A program made the position numbers and the translations under genes. Source: Marthasterias glacialis (taxonomy: Eukaryota > Echinodermata > Asteroidea > Forcipulatida > Asteriidae). From it: a stretch of DNA of 64,000 nucleotides. The stretch's first letter is position 1; each line of letters starts with the position of its first letter. A model generated the notes under the pieces. It saw nothing but the letters and a program-made list of their open reading frames with translations, did not search any database and was not told the DNA's origin. This document shows, one piece after another, positions 1 to 11,913 of the stretch. The stretch covers positions 7,033,227 to 7,097,226 of the forward strand of contig OU452232.1 of NCBI GenBank assembly GCA_911728455.2. Reading direction: 5' to 3'.

Positions 1-43
1 CAAATACAAACAAAACAAAACAATTAAACTTAAAAAAGTTCTT

Positions 44-75
44 GATCGATTTTGTTTTTGATCGATTTTGTTTTT
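44..75. repeat. 16-bp tandem duplication
   Basis: The unit GATCGATTTTGTTTTT occurs twice in perfect head-to-tail order. It is a short local duplication in AT-rich DNA with no sign of function. Confidence 0.8.
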
Positions 76-3000
76 GAAATATCTTCACGGTAACTGATTA
101 TTATCTTTTTTTAAGAACTTGATTAAATAGGAAAACACTGGATTGGTAGTCAAATTAAAATCAATCGGAATCATTCTGTAGTCTCACTGATTAAGAGTAA
201 ATTTATACCAGTAATTATCCGCAAGAGAACTATTTGTCGTCCGAAATGATTCTAAAGGAAATACACTGGTGGACCCCTTCCAAGTAACTGTGGCTTATTT
301 GAATTGCAGCAATCGGAATAAGCACCTTTATGGACGTGCACAAAATACTTAAAGCAATTTTTTTTATTTTAATTTTTAAATTTTTTTTTATACAACTTGT
401 ATAACCCAATTTAATGAAACTTTCACATGTTGATGGTATTGTGTGTTTGTTGAAAACTATATAATGGGAATGTTTTTTTTGGATAATGGCTTATTAGGCC
501 CCATCTGTTTTTACAAGGAACAAACATTATTCAGTAATGGTGAATAACTAAGAATTGAAGCGATTGTCTCGAAGGCAACACGGGATCAGTCATATAAGTA
601 AGGCGGGTTTAGGAATCAGGCCAGTGCGGCTGAAGTTCTGGTGCCGCGCTGACCCGGGATAAACATAAAAATGTGTACTGTCCTTCAAAAAAAAAAAAAG
701 GTTGAGACAACTGGCACGGATGTAAAACGAGACGGGAAAATGGAGCCCCAAAATAGCTGCAAAAACAAAGGCTTTGCAGTCCTTAAGCTGCCCGGACTTG
801 TCCGCGACCTCGACGAAAACAAGACGAGCGTTGCGACGACACGAGCCGGCTCTCGCAGCCGAGTTGAAGGATTAGACTTAATATACAACAGAATTGTCGA
901 AGAGAGTTTATAAGTGCACGGGCCAAGGACATGATATTATGTATGTATTTTAATGGGGTACAGCGGGACTCGAGTCAACAACTTAGCGAAAGCGCCCTCG
1001 TGTATAACATTAATCCCGGGATAGGATTTTGTTTTAGTTTAATGCCCAACCAATCTAACAGTGAGGGATGGATGAAGAGATCAAATTAAAACAGTGAGAG
1101 ATCAAACTAAGTAAATGAAAAAAGAGCAGATATGTTCAGGAAGGGGATATGATTAGACATTGCGTAAAAAAAAAAAAAAAAAAAAAAAAAGTCAGGCCAG
1201 TGATGTATTAAACAAAACTAAAATGTAACCTCATTGTTATAACTACAATTGATCGAGGTCTTCAATATAAACGGGTCCAAATTTAAACTCAGTTCAAAAC
1301 AAGACTATAAGCTCCTGATGTAATTTGAACTCTTATAGATAAACGGATCATACCCCGTGAAATAATCCTTGCTTAATATATACCAGCTATCTTGGGCAGT
1401 ACTGGAGAACGTCTTTTTTATCATCTGTTCCCGGATGGTTTATTGTTAATCCATCACAACAGCTTCTTATTAAAATCGTATCAGATCACAGCTTTTGAAA
1501 TAGACCACGTATGACTAACTCAAATTCCTGACCTAATTAAAACTTTCTATTTAAAAACAAATTGCAACTTGTTAGCCCATATTCAACTTGCAGCTGATCC
1601 ACATTTGGCCCAACTTGTCAGATATAGGCCTAAGTGATCCATTATACGTCTAACGTCTAAGGCTTTATAATGGCTTAGTTATTGAGGCTTCGCAGGGGCA
1701 AGGATCGTCATGGGTTCGGCTTTTTTAATCGTTTATTTTATAATCAGTGTCACTATTGCTTAAGTTTGATTTATCGGATTTCGTTTTTGCAAGAGCCTTG
1801 CCTCGCAACTTCTCGGATTTTAATTAAAATTAGACACTAAAGCAACCCCCCTTTTCGTAAATCAAACCACGCCTCTTTCGGGTAAACAGTTCATAACCCA
1901 ACCCCAGCCTAGACATTAAACACTCAATACCTTTCCATTTTAAAAACACACATAATGATAAAAAATTAATTAAACAGATTAAAAAAACAAAAACAAAAAA
2001 AAACAAAAAACGATGCGAACTGTCTTAAAAATTACCTGTAATTGTAAATACGATCCAGCGATTTACAAAACTAACTGAAACTCGTCTAAAGTAAGTGACA
2101 TTGCCTTTAAACCTAACACCGTCTTAATACAACCTGTCATCAGGTAACTCGACCTTTTGTCAACCAATTTATGGTGAATGGCGAAATAAGGCAAAAGTAT
2201 TATAATGATATCTCGGCGATTCGTTCTAATGCCGTGTTCAATAATAATACAGCCTTGCAGAGTACCTTTTTATACCTGTACATATTAAAATTAATGTTTC
2301 TTTTAGTATAAGCTCTAAATGCTTGTTTCATCGAACCTTAAATTTAGCCACTGCGGTGCATAATGTTACAGACTTTCTTGGGAAATTGTATTTGATGTAA
2401 GGCAGCCAAATCGGTAGCCAGTCCAAAATGCATTCCGCCTGTAAAATTAACTCTTCATGCTAAAACTCGAAGTATTCGACTCTTAATGTAGCCCTGTTAT
2501 CTGTTTGTTATTCTACCTGGTTTCATATAAGTAAGTCATTTTGTGGCCCTCCAAATTTAACTTTTGAAACCATAATTTAATAATAATCCTAAAAGGCGAT
2601 CGGCATATTGGTTTAGGATGCAAGGGAGATCGTGATGTTACACAAAAATACCATTATCCAGCCCGTGACCATGTTGCCATACCCAAAATTATCCAGTCAA
2701 TACCTTCATACTAAACAGTGACTCGTAAGATCTGCCCGGGCCCGTTTAAACTCAATGTAATTCTCTCTATATAATGTCATGATGTACTTTTACCGCAGTG
2801 TGCCAAGCAGGTAGATTTATCACTAGACATTGACGGAGTACAGCATTAAAGTAACCTGGGAAAGATAAAGAAGAAAACAGGAAAGTGAGCGATGGGGGCA
2901 AAGTCCACACGCAGCTAGTCTTCAACTATCTGTTATTAAAACTTTTTCCAAGGGCGACAGGAATATAGATTTATAGCACAATGTTTGAAGAAGAATAAGT

Positions 3001-3617
3001 TTGAGGGCCAGAGAGACAAACAAAAGGCAGGACAGGGCGAGTTGAGGGACTAATAATACGTCTGTGTGGCGTCAGGTGTCGTATGAGGACGCACAGCGGT
3101 ACTTGCAGTGCAAATAGTCAAGGAAACAACCCACTGACTGGTTATCTTGAACGACTCACTAAGGCGCACTTTATCAGCTCTATCCATGAGCAAGGTACAG
3201 AGGGAAACTGTAATACAATGAGTAGATGTAAAGAGAGCTTTCGAAGACAGCCCACGTTCACCCCCACTCCAATGCCGTGCCGTAGGTCCTAAACGTGTTT
3301 CATTATCTGGATCTACACTACGTCATGTTCTCGTACACTCCCGCGATATCTCGATAATCTTAATGTGGTATATAAATAAACTAGCACCTTGACGACACAT
3401 GGCTATTAAACACGCAAAACATTCCCAATACAATCCAAGCATCACAGGACCACAGCAGCATTATTTTCCACTCTTTATTTCTACTAAGAGAATTAAGCAC
3501 TTGAAAATAATCATGAAAAAAATGACTAATTGCATTCATGCCTTAAAATTGACGTGCTGAGCGGGGAAGCAAGCACACGACATTCAAAGAAACTGTGAGC
3601 AAGTTAACTAAACAAAC
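76..3617. other. AT-rich stretch without a supported gene
   Basis: Both strands were read for splice-bounded exons, tRNA boxes, inverted-repeat termini and tandem repeats, and none convinced me. It holds a run of 13 A (687-699) and a run of 25 A (1166-1190), which could be the tail of an old retroposed element, although no head is recognisable upstream. The open frame at 671-913 begins just before the first A run and has no family resemblance. A GCGCCCTCGTG motif near 990 resembles part of a CTCF site, too weakly to annotate. Confidence 0.5.
1166..1190. repeat. poly-A tract (25 A)
   Basis: An uninterrupted run of 25 A. Such runs mark 3' tails of retroposed sequences or arise by slippage. No SINE or LINE body is visible on its 5' side, so the origin is open. 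Confidence 0.85.
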
Positions 3618-3976
3618 AGTGTCACAACTAGGGGTGGGGGCCCCCAACTGATTTTCGTGCCCCCCCCCCCAGGTGCCCCCCCCCCCGCCCAGTTGAAATC
3701 GGGACTTTTTAGATTCAAAACTACCAGGCTAAAATGTTACATATCATGAATTTGTATGTATTATAGTAATTTCAATGTTTTTAAAACTATTTGTTTTAAT
3801 TATTCACACGCATAATGTATTTTGTTTTACCTCAACACGTCAGAAGAGTGCTTAAAAGGTATTTTAAGGAAAAATACAAACGGAAACTACAGTTTTAATT
3901 GGCCAAAAGTGCCCCGTAGGAAAAATGGTGCCCCTCCCCCTTGTGCCCCCTTAATTTTTACTCTAGTTACGACACT
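3618..3976. mobile_element. C-rich terminal-inverted-repeat element, copy 1
   Basis: The element opens with AGTGTCACAACTAGGG and closes with the reverse complement AGTGTCGTAACTAGAG, a match of 14 of 16 positions. The left end is followed by G and C tracts (3631-3690) and the right end is preceded by clustered GTGCCCC motifs (3910-3950). The AT-rich core contains TTTCAATGTTTTTAAAACTA, which recurs almost unchanged in the copy near 50985. There is no transposase, so it is a non-autonomous DNA element. The superfamily is not resolved and I see no clear target-site duplication. Confidence 0.7.
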
Positions 3977-6105
3977 TTAAACAAAGACTATTGCGCAGAT
4001 TTTAGCAAGTATCATTAAGTCAGTCAAACCAGGAGACCCATTTCCCCCTCACATAGCAAACAAACGTACTGACACAAGGAACGGGGAAAAGTAGATCAAG
4101 CGGTATATATACATAGCAAAGAGGGAACTGCTGCAAACGGCAACAAGGTGACACACGGGAAAGGAATATTTGTTTTCCTTGTTTGCATTTTACTCTATAC
4201 TTATGACGATGTTCTGGTAAACTGCATTACGAGGATACTTCTCAGTATAAACCGCCTTACCACTCCACACCGCGCCCGGCTCGAGATTTTCCCTGACCTG
4301 ATTCCCGGAGACAAGGAAACCTAATTTTCCGACCGCAAAGTTTCAGCAATTTGATAAAAATGGATTTCTGGAACGTCAAACCTGCCAGGTGTCAACCATT
4401 TAGGGGATTATTGATTTTTTTTCCAGTGTTTTTTTTTTTTTTTTTTAAGTTATATAGCCACAGTTGCAAAACTCATATTGATCTTGAAATCATCCTCTGT
4501 TTGTTTATTCTGGTCACCGAAAGAGATACACAAACACATGACAATGCAGAGTAATGAGTTGCAGTTAAGGTTGTTGTCTTTAAGACAAAGTATACTGAAC
4601 TGGAATTTATCAAAGATTGTATATAATTTCCAATCTGTCAGCTCTCTTGTTTAGAGTAACTACCAGTCCCAATTCCCTTAAAGAAATAATTCCGCATGAA
4701 ATAGCATTGGAAGACCCACAATTCACAAGTGCTTATTTCAATTGCGTAATCGAAATTAAAAATTATAAATCTTGTATTATTCAGTATTTATTTATTTACT
4801 TCAATGTCTTTAAACTGGACAAAAAGATCAGCAAAAGCTGTTTTACATCGATGTCCTGTATATTAATTTTCTGACGTTTTGACATCAGCTGAAATACAGC
4901 TCAATTCGTTTAGCACAAGTTCAAAACATAACACATAAAGACAAAAGCGTCGAAATTTTTCAGTAAATCGAGCTTTTTCCCCCCAGCAATTTCAAAGCCA
5001 ACTGAAAGAGTAACGAAACACGATGAAGGCAACGACAGAGACGTTCACGTGACTGTGAGTCGATTATGGTTCCGTACTTTGATCACTCACATGTCCCTGC
5101 ACTTTGATATGTTCACCAACTCTGTCCCCAAGGCAGAAAAGCAAGTCATTATTTTACGGCTGATGTGTGCATCAATCTTCGAGAACTAAATGGAGGGATT
5201 TTGAATATTTTTTTTTTCTTTTTTAAATTCTTAAATCTCCCATCACTTGAAGTGAAAGTTGATTACATGGGTATTAACCGGCATTGGGCCGTAAGAGAGG
5301 ATCACATTGTCAACTGCAAGAAGATTGTGGTTGCCATGTTGTCGTTACTATTCTACTTTACGTACTTGTGTTGCTGCAGACTTGCTTCTATGTCAAGTCG
5401 TCTGCAAACGTTATCAATGTAAAAACCTTTTCTCAAAATTTAAACATGGAACAGGATATTTTCCCCCAAACTGCAGTTTTTAGTTCAAAGGTTTCACTGA
5501 ATTACAAGCAAGGGTATCTGCACGGACAATTATTAAACTTAAAGGGTGGTGAATTATACAAACCGGCGTTCAAGTCAAGTGGCCAAAAAATGCACTTGGT
5601 ATGTTCACTTAACACAAGTCTTTAAACATTTCAAATTGTCCATGCTTTTCAGGACAACTGAGGGAGCTGTTGCCGTGATGTCATTTCAGGGAGACACTGT
5701 GGTTTTCTGTTGAAATTTATGAAATTATGAACCCCCAAAATTTGCTTATTTAAAGCATTTTTGAGAAAAGTTTGCTCATTCAAACTGCCATGAACTGACA
5801 CAATAACAAATCACTAAAGATAAAAAACAGTTTACCAACAGCGAAATATCCTAAATTCTGTCACATTTTTGTGCATAAACTAATTGCAACATTGAGGTTT
5901 CTGCCTGATATGACATCATACTTTTGCTTATGAATATTGAAAATGGCAGTTGCTTAAAAAAAAAAGCACCAAAATATACTTGAAAATGGCAAAATGAAAA
6001 TTGTAAATAAGGTTAAAGGGGACACTTACGCAATATTGCGCATTATTTAGACGACATGGCGTTTACACACTTAATTTACACCATAATTTGTACGTGCATT
6101 TTGAC
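3977..6105. other. AT-rich stretch, nothing recognised
   Basis: T-rich tracts (4431-4446 and around 5209-5226) and overlapping short frames at 5165-5625 are present. The frames overlap in two phases, lack splice-site support and carry no domain I recognise. No repeat termini or RNA gene were seen. Confidence 0.45.
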
Positions 6106-6162
6106 TCCCAAAATGGTGAGCATGGCAGACACTAGCCGCGTGTGACGTTGATGCAAGGGACC
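6106..6162 (+). repeat. Dispersed repeat fragment with GCCGCGTGTGACGT core, copy 1
   Basis: The segment CCAAAATGG, then a GACA/CTAGCCGCGTGTGACGT core, then AAGGGACC is matched in inverted orientation at 55134-55193, where the order is AGACCCTTTGTA, then ACGTCACACGCGGTTAATGTC, then CCATTTTG. Two partial copies of the same order of motifs imply a dispersed element. The ends of the full element could not be fixed. Confidence 0.5.
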
Positions 6163-6915
6163 ATTCATTTTACCAATCCCCTCATGGACTTAAAATGGTT
6201 TTGCCGTGCCTCGGTCTCATTTTACATTGTTGACTATCACAAGATATCTTCTCAAGCTTACATAGGCGTTAGTGAACTGAACACAGAATTTTGCTGACTT
6301 CGTCATTTTTTTATTTTTATTTCCAAAGCTGTTTTTCTGTTTAAAAATACCAACGTAAGTTTTTAAAGAGCATACAAAGGTCAAGGAGTTTAGTTTTCAT
6401 GAAGTTTTGAAATAGTTTCTCTTTTAAGGTGAATGGGAATAAAATATGCATGATCGCCGGTCGGTGAACCTCACAGGATTTGTATGATTCAAAATTAAAT
6501 ACACCATAATGTTTTCGAAAGCTGTTACATTTAATATTTGATCGTTTTCTGTCGAACAAGCAGTTCTTTGATCTGTTTGGGCCGTGTTTTTGTACCTTTT
6601 CTTTAGTAAGTACAAGACTGTACGACTTCAAGTGAGGTTCAGGAGTTACATTATTTGTTGCACCATTAAATAAACATATGTTTTTCCAACAGTGATCGAA
6701 ATATTTGTAAATCTCTCAAATACTATTAATGATAGAACATAAGGGGTTTAGTTTATGTCTGCTTTAGTGGTATACTTATCATGGCCATTGAACCTATCTT
6801 TTAGGTTTTAATACATTAAGATACATCTTAAAGACTGGTGAATTACAAACTAAATTAGCCACTTGAAGCTTGAATAAACCCTTTTATATTGTTTAGGCCA
6901 TTGTAAAAAAAAAGA
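6163..6915. other. No feature recognised
   Basis: AT-rich sequence with overlapping short minus-strand frames between 6341 and 6631 that resemble no known protein. No tandem or inverted repeat of note. Confidence 0.45.
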
Positions 6916-7317
6916 TTATTCCGTACGTACGAATTAGTAGGAAGTATTAATCTGTGACTCAAATCAGAAATTCGTGCGTACAAAAATACTAATCTGTACG
7001 TACGAAACAGTAATCCGTACGTACAAAAAACTAATCTGTACGTACGAAACAATAATCCGTATGTACACATTAGTAATCCGTACGTACGAAATAGTAAACC
7101 GTACGTACAAATTAGTAATCCTTACATGCAAATTAGTAACCGTACGTATGAATGAGTAATCTATACGTACACATTAGTAATCCGTACGTACGAATTAGTA
7201 ATCCGTAAGTATGAATTAGTCATCCGTACGTACGAGTTAGTAATCCGTACGTACAAATTAGTAATCCGTACGTATGAATTAGTAATCTGTACGTACGAAG
7301 TGGTAATCCGTACGAAC
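6916..7317. repeat. 21-bp minisatellite with TACGTA palindromes
   Basis: About 19 diverged units of CCGTACGTACGAATTAGTAAT run head to tail. Spacing is 21 bp, for example ATCCG at 7201, 7222 and 7243. The unit carries the self-complementary core GTACGTAC. Because 21 is divisible by 3, the array stays open in several frames on both strands. The apparent peptides with heptads such as IRTYEIV are a by-product and not evidence of a gene. A leading unit at 6916-6940 is separated from the main array (from about 6974) by a degraded stretch. Confidence 0.92.
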
Positions 7318-7525
7318 GCACTTTCATATGATAAGTAATTGTCAGTATACATCTTTAGTTATCATAACTTAACATTTTGTGCTGTGAATCAATTATTTGG
7401 TGGATTTTATTTGTACGTTTTGTTGTTTTGACGAACCGTTCGCGTTTTTCTACAGAGTTCCCAGAGTCTCATAAAGCATTTCCAGGATTATTGAGATTTT
7501 ACCAGGTCGAAACAATGAATCTCGA

Positions 7526-7634
7526 AAGTCGACTTGTTATGATAATTTATCTCAACAAGACGGCTTATTGGAACTAGAACGGGAAGTTGACTTTTTCGAA
7601 TTTACCAAGTCGACTTGGCGAGATGAATTATCTC
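7526..7634. repeat. Direct repeat pair around AAGTCGACTT, possible MITE remnant
   Basis: AAGTCGACTTGTTATGATAA followed by TTTATCTC (7526-7553) recurs as AAGTCGACTTGGCGAGATGA followed by ATTATCTC (7607-7634). The second copy contains the near-palindrome CGAGATGAATTATCTCG. The arrangement suggests remains of a small foldback element, but its borders cannot be set. Confidence 0.4.
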
Positions 7635-9199
7635 GTTGTCTCGGATGGTATGACAATCCATGAAAACCGTATGCTAGCAATCTTGAAGATTCGCCCAACC
7701 ATTTTTGTAGATGTGTTCTTCGTTTGCAATTGGTATAACTTAAACTGATTGTTCATCTGAAAGAATTGACTGTTCTCGTTTTTTACATTCAACTTGTAAC
7801 TTAACCCAGTTTTCAAAACTGTTGTTGATGTTGCTTTTATATTTAATCCTTATTGAACTTTTCCCCCAATTTTATGTGCCTATTCTTCTTATATGTTTAT
7901 TCACTTTTTTTCAAATCAGTTATTTTCACTGCTTCTCAGTACACCACTTGCTTTTTGTAAAAACAATGTTTCACTTATTTCCCCCTTATAACTTCAAATG
8001 TTTTTCCCTCGCTAGTATTTTGTTTTCGTGTTCTAAAACTACCAACTACGGTTTGTGATCTTCAGTGGCTCGTTTTGTTGCTATATTTGATACCGACGGT
8101 TTACTCGATGATTGGATATGGATGCTATCTAAGCTGCCCAAATAATGCGAATGTAATTTTAGAAAAGAACCACACAAAATAACATGTTGTGCCCGACATG
8201 ACGCTCCAGCGTGTCATCTGTAGATTAGCTCCATCAAACAGCCGCAGGGCGCAATTATTTCCCTGTATCATTCTCACTTCACCGTGAAGCGCCCTCTAGA
8301 GAAATCAGGACGCACAATAAACGTTGTAATTGGCTGGGCCCTGGGCGGAGCGAGCCGGTCGAGGACGAGTGCGCCGGCTCTACTCCGAGGACCCGAACCC
8401 ACGTAGAACTAATTTTCGTCCGTTATAAGATGTTCCACTGAATTGCAAGCTCCTTCCACTTCGTGCTTGTTTGTGAGCTCGCTAGCCAGGCATTCAGTAG
8501 CTAAATTTAGGTTTGCAATTAATGGGCCCGGTGAAATGGAACAGGTTTCAAACCTGGATGGGAAAGAAGCGACTCTGACAGCACATTGGCCAACAAACCC
8601 CAACCGAATCGTTAGCAAAGAACAAAACTGTGCAATTTTATAATGAGTTCTGCTGCCAAATCACCAGAAACATCATGATCAAAAGGTTCACGAGCTCAGA
8701 CACCTTTTAATGCTCATTTGGTTATCAGTTGTCATGATTACAGGTACATCCCCCCTGTGTACAGCTGCTTCCAGCCTTCTTCGTGCCAAACCTTTTTATA
8801 ATTCACATTGTTTGTTTTCCTTGGCACTCTGCGCAGTGCAAATAAAATGTCTGGTGTGTCTCATCCCATTAGATCTAATGTACCCTGAGACGTTATGACC
8901 CTCGAGTTGGAACGTCTTGCAGGCGTTGAATGCCCCCGTGAACATCAACTCCTCTTACTTCTAAGCGACCCTTTACCATCTAATAGCAGAATACGTGGGA
9001 ACACCTTCCCGCTCTATATCTTAGTAACGCGTCCTTGTCTTGTATTCTTCGTACGCCAACCTATTTACCAATCAAGCTATCTGGAAAACGTTGAAGCTCA
9101 TCAGGGAAAATGATTAAAATTTAGGTAGTTGATTTTTGATTGGTGGTCATCTTGTTTTCCATTGTGTAAGCCCCTTTCTAATGAAATACAAATAGTATA
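7635..9199. other. No gene recognised; GC-richer patch near 8270-8400
   Basis: Mostly AT-rich with pyrimidine-rich segments (7820-8010). At 8288-8302 the sequence AGCGCCCTCTAGAGA, read on the minus strand, resembles the core of a CTCF site, and 8340-8400 is locally GC-rich. Small frames at 8409-8643 lie on opposite strands of the same DNA and show no family likeness. Confidence 0.4.
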
Positions 9200-9584
9200 C
9201 TATAAGGCCCCTTTAAATTTACTTGTAAGATATAGGATTGGTAAAGCTGATAGTGAAGTGTTCTTACTTTGTGTGATGTTTTAAATACATTTATGATAAA
9301 ACAAACCTGTGAAAATTTGGGTTCAATCCGTCGTCCGAGTCCGGAGTAATTTGTGAAAAGGTATGCACTCTTTTCAGCATTTAAACTCATTGTCCCGAAT
9401 TTCGTTTTTTAAAACCGAAATTAAAACCGGGGTCTTCAATTTCTCTTTTCTCGACTTTGACAGTATTTCAGACAGAAATATGGAAGAATGGTACTGGTAT
9501 AAACTTCATAATTAGTAAGCTTTCAGACTGATGCTAACGAATACAAATTTGGATGAATACAGAATCTGTATTATACACCTTTAA
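9200..9584 (+). mobile_element. 390-bp inverted-repeat element (family R), copy A
   Basis: This segment aligns by eye over nearly its whole length with the reverse complement of 25437-25787, and over about 220 bp with that of 58029-58250. Shared landmarks in order are GGTAAAGCTGATAGTG, TGTGAA with TTTGGG, CAATCCGTCGT, TTTTCAGCAT, ACCGAAATTAAAA, GACAGTATTTCAGACAGAAATAT and CTTTCAGACTGAT. Ends in the family carry TTTAAAGG followed by a CTATA-like motif. There is no coding capacity. It is a non-autonomous element, most likely a MITE. Confidence 0.75.
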
Positions 9585-10329
9585 CGCTTCATGATTTTGG
9601 GTTGGGGTTAGGTTATGCAACGCTCGGGTTTTCTCTTTCTCTCTTATTTGTGTTTCCCATAATAGGCGATTCAAATAATCCGTATCGAGGCTGGACGGTG
9701 AAATAGTTTTACTCTGTTTGATACAGTAAAACGAAGAAGAAAAAAGAAAAGAATCATATAACTGATTGTTGTGACACACAATGTACATGACTTTAGCGAT
9801 TGAGCTCTCTGTTATTGGCGCATCAAGCAAGTGGGCGGACAATTACGGGCAATCACAGAATACCTCCCGGCCAAACAATACACGCGACACTAAAATGTCC
9901 TAAAAGGGTTAAAGTTACATCCAATTAGTTTGATGAAATTGCACGAAAATAACGCAAAAGGAAAGGGAAAAAATGAATATTATAATATATTTAGCACTTC
10001 CTGGCATGTCGTCGTTTATCAAGAAAAAATGAAATACAATGTAAAAAAATCAGTTTTCATGTTAGAGTTTTAATGTCGTGTTATACTGTGCTCGCAATCT
10101 TTCTTTTTTACTGAAACAACAAATTGTCTTCCTTCAGGAGATTCTGTTGTAACTGGTTACTTTTCTAGAATTTCAACTCAAGGCAGTGTTTGTGTTCGTA
10201 GAAAAGGGACACTGCACCATCACTGTGACAGGAATGGGAACAAGTCTGGGTTTTTTTTTTTTTTTTTTTGGAAGGGTACGTTCATTAGACTGTATCCCGT
10301 AGGCCTGAAGATGGTGTAGCGTAGATAAC
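9585..10329. other. No feature recognised; poly-T run
   Basis: AT-rich sequence ending with a run of 19 T at 10251-10269. The run could be the complement of a retroposon tail belonging to the SINE-like sequence that follows on the minus strand, though about 60 bp separate them. Confidence 0.4.
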
Positions 10330-10600
10330 CATGACAAAAATGATGTGGGAGGAAAACAAAACTACTTGAGAAAAAGAAAAAGCCACATACTGAGACATGG
10401 ACAGGAAAATCCTAAAATTAAACGAGTTCAATAACGAGCTTTGATTGGGATTCTATAATCACTAAGTTTACGTCATAATAGTGACGTAGAACTCAACCCA
10501 CGCATAAGGATCCTGTCAGGGGATGGACTCGAACCACGGTCGTTCCACAGAAAACAGTGAAGACACCACTTCAATAAGCCAAACCCAGTCTCCTCTTCGA
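10330..10600 (-). mobile_element. Diverged tRNA-derived SINE, copy S1
   Basis: Read on the minus strand, a box-B-like GGTTCGAGTCC lies near 10523-10535. Upstream of it are a tRNA-like head (TTGGCTTATTGAAGTGG) and a GGTGTCTTCACTGTTTTCTGTGG stretch typical of the SINE heads at 12838 and 48221. Further along comes GTTTTCCTCCCACAT, also shared with the 48221 copy. The body is poorly conserved and the 3' border is uncertain. Confidence 0.5.
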
Positions 10601-10769
10601 AAATGTTGTGTCAATCCTGTAAGGGAATTTAAGGGAAGGCTATATTCCAGCTCAGCTTTAAAATGTTGTTGATTTGTTTTTTCTTTTTTTCTTGATAAAC
10701 AGGTATAGAGGCATTTCACAAAGGTAAATCAAGGGAAGAGTTTATACGCATTTTGTATTTCATTTGAAT

Positions 10770-10920
10770 GGGAGACATTTTGAGGACACTAGGCGTGGCA
10801 GCAGACTTACCAAGTAAATCCATTGTTCTCGGAAATTAATTGTGCTTGCCCAGAACTACGCAAACAACAGTGGAAATGTACCTGGTAAGTCTGCTGCCAC
10901 CTAGCGTTCCAAAGTCTCCC
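10770..10920. mobile_element. Foldback MITE with GGGAGAC termini, copy 1
   Basis: The left end reads GGGAGACATTTTGAGG, then CTAGGCGTGGCAGCAGACTTACC. The right end, reverse complemented, reads GGGAGACTTTGGAACG, then CTAGGTGGCAGCAGACTTACC. The arms are about 40 bp around a short centre, so the transcript would fold into a hairpin. A related element lies at 38743-38893. It encodes no protein. Family name unknown. Confidence 0.8.
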
Positions 10921-10970
10921 ATTTCACCTTCCCAGCAAACCAGATGACACAGTATTCCTTTAAGGTTGTG

Positions 10971-11188
10971 CTCTCTAAATGTAATTCAGTCTCTCGCCTG
11001 AATGGGGGCATTATTTGGCTCTTTCGAGAGTGAAACTCACTGTGCATCACCCTTTTTGAGTGGAAATGGAGCGAACTTTACAATGACTCGAGTTGAAAAT
11101 ACCCGTCTTTCACTCTAAAAAGAGTTGTCTGCCATATGGCGGACAAAACAAGAAGTGGTTTTTTTTTCACTATTTTCCATTTAGAAAG
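10971..11188 (+). mobile_element. CTCTCTAAATG MITE (family K), copy K1
   Basis: It begins CTCTCTAAATGTAA and ends TTTCACTATTTTCCATTTAGAAAG, diverged inverted termini of the family seen best at 19484. Internal order is CTCTCGCC, GAGAGTGAAACTCACTGTGCATCACC, TTTTTGAGTG, GTTGAAAATACCCGTCTTTC, then an inner inverted repeat TTGTCTGCCATATGGCGGACAA. This copy lacks the 20 or so loop bases present in the others. It is non-coding. Confidence 0.85.
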
Positions 11189-11840
11189 TGGTTTGTTATT
11201 CAGCACACTAGAAAGAGAATTGTCTCAGTTTCATTGACAGATGTGGTGATGAAATGTGCATGTGTTAACCCCAAGCCGCTGGATGTATTTTCCTCGTTGG
11301 CTCTTTCTGTAACGCGCTGTAAATAGATTACCCTTTGCCCGTCGGTGGTGAGAAAAAGCTTAACAAGTCTTTGGCAACGAAGGGTAGGGGACATTTCCAG
11401 TCCACAAAAGCTCAAGTTATAGGTACGGGTTAATGACAACTTATGTTGTGTTAAATTGCGCTTGTCCTAACAAAGATAATGCAAAGCTGTCAATTGTTCA
11501 AATGAAATATCGCCAAGGATAATGGGATAGTTAATGGTGCAAAGCGTCCTTCAAAATGTACTATATATAAACTGGATATCATTCCATCATGCAGACAACT
11601 CGGGGAATAAAGTGAATAAATAAGTGGATGAAATAAACAATAAGATAACAATAACGAGATGCATTTGGACTTATGATTTAAGAATAGAGGAGCGAACGAG
11701 CCAGCCTATTGGAGCCGAAGAGCGTTTCCCTATCCCCTCTCGCTAAACTGTGTGAAAGAATGGTATTTATACCGCTCTTCTCTCCTTTATTTTTATGGCT
11801 AGTTGTTGCATGCCTTTATTTTCTGATTTGTCTCATTAGA
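11189..11840. other. No feature recognised
   Basis: Mixed-composition sequence with short frames on both strands around 11200-11439 and no exon signals or repeat ends that I trust. Confidence 0.4.
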
Positions 11841-11913
11841 GATGCGAGCCAGCCACCCAAAAACCCGGGCAGATGGTAGCGCGCCAAATCCACAAGGCAA
11901 ATCGAAAATGATC

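Noticed and set aside
631-645. miR-252-like AAGTTCTGGTGCCGC
   Set aside because: The string lies in the loop of a short local stem (AGTGCGGC with GCCGCGCT), not in an arm.
671-913. 80-codon plus-strand frame
   Set aside because: It begins directly before a 13-A run that supplies its lysines, has no domain, and has an opposite-strand frame over the same DNA.
1754-1766. miR-137-like TATTGCTTAAG
   Set aside because: Eleven matching bases without a partner arm upstream or downstream.
6916-7317. A CRISPR-like array
   Set aside because: The units are contiguous and carry no unique spacers. The DNA is eukaryotic and this is a minisatellite.
8714-8737. miR-9-like string (TTTGGTTATC with a similar 3' part)
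   Set aside because: The seed differs and no complementary arm lies within hairpin distance.
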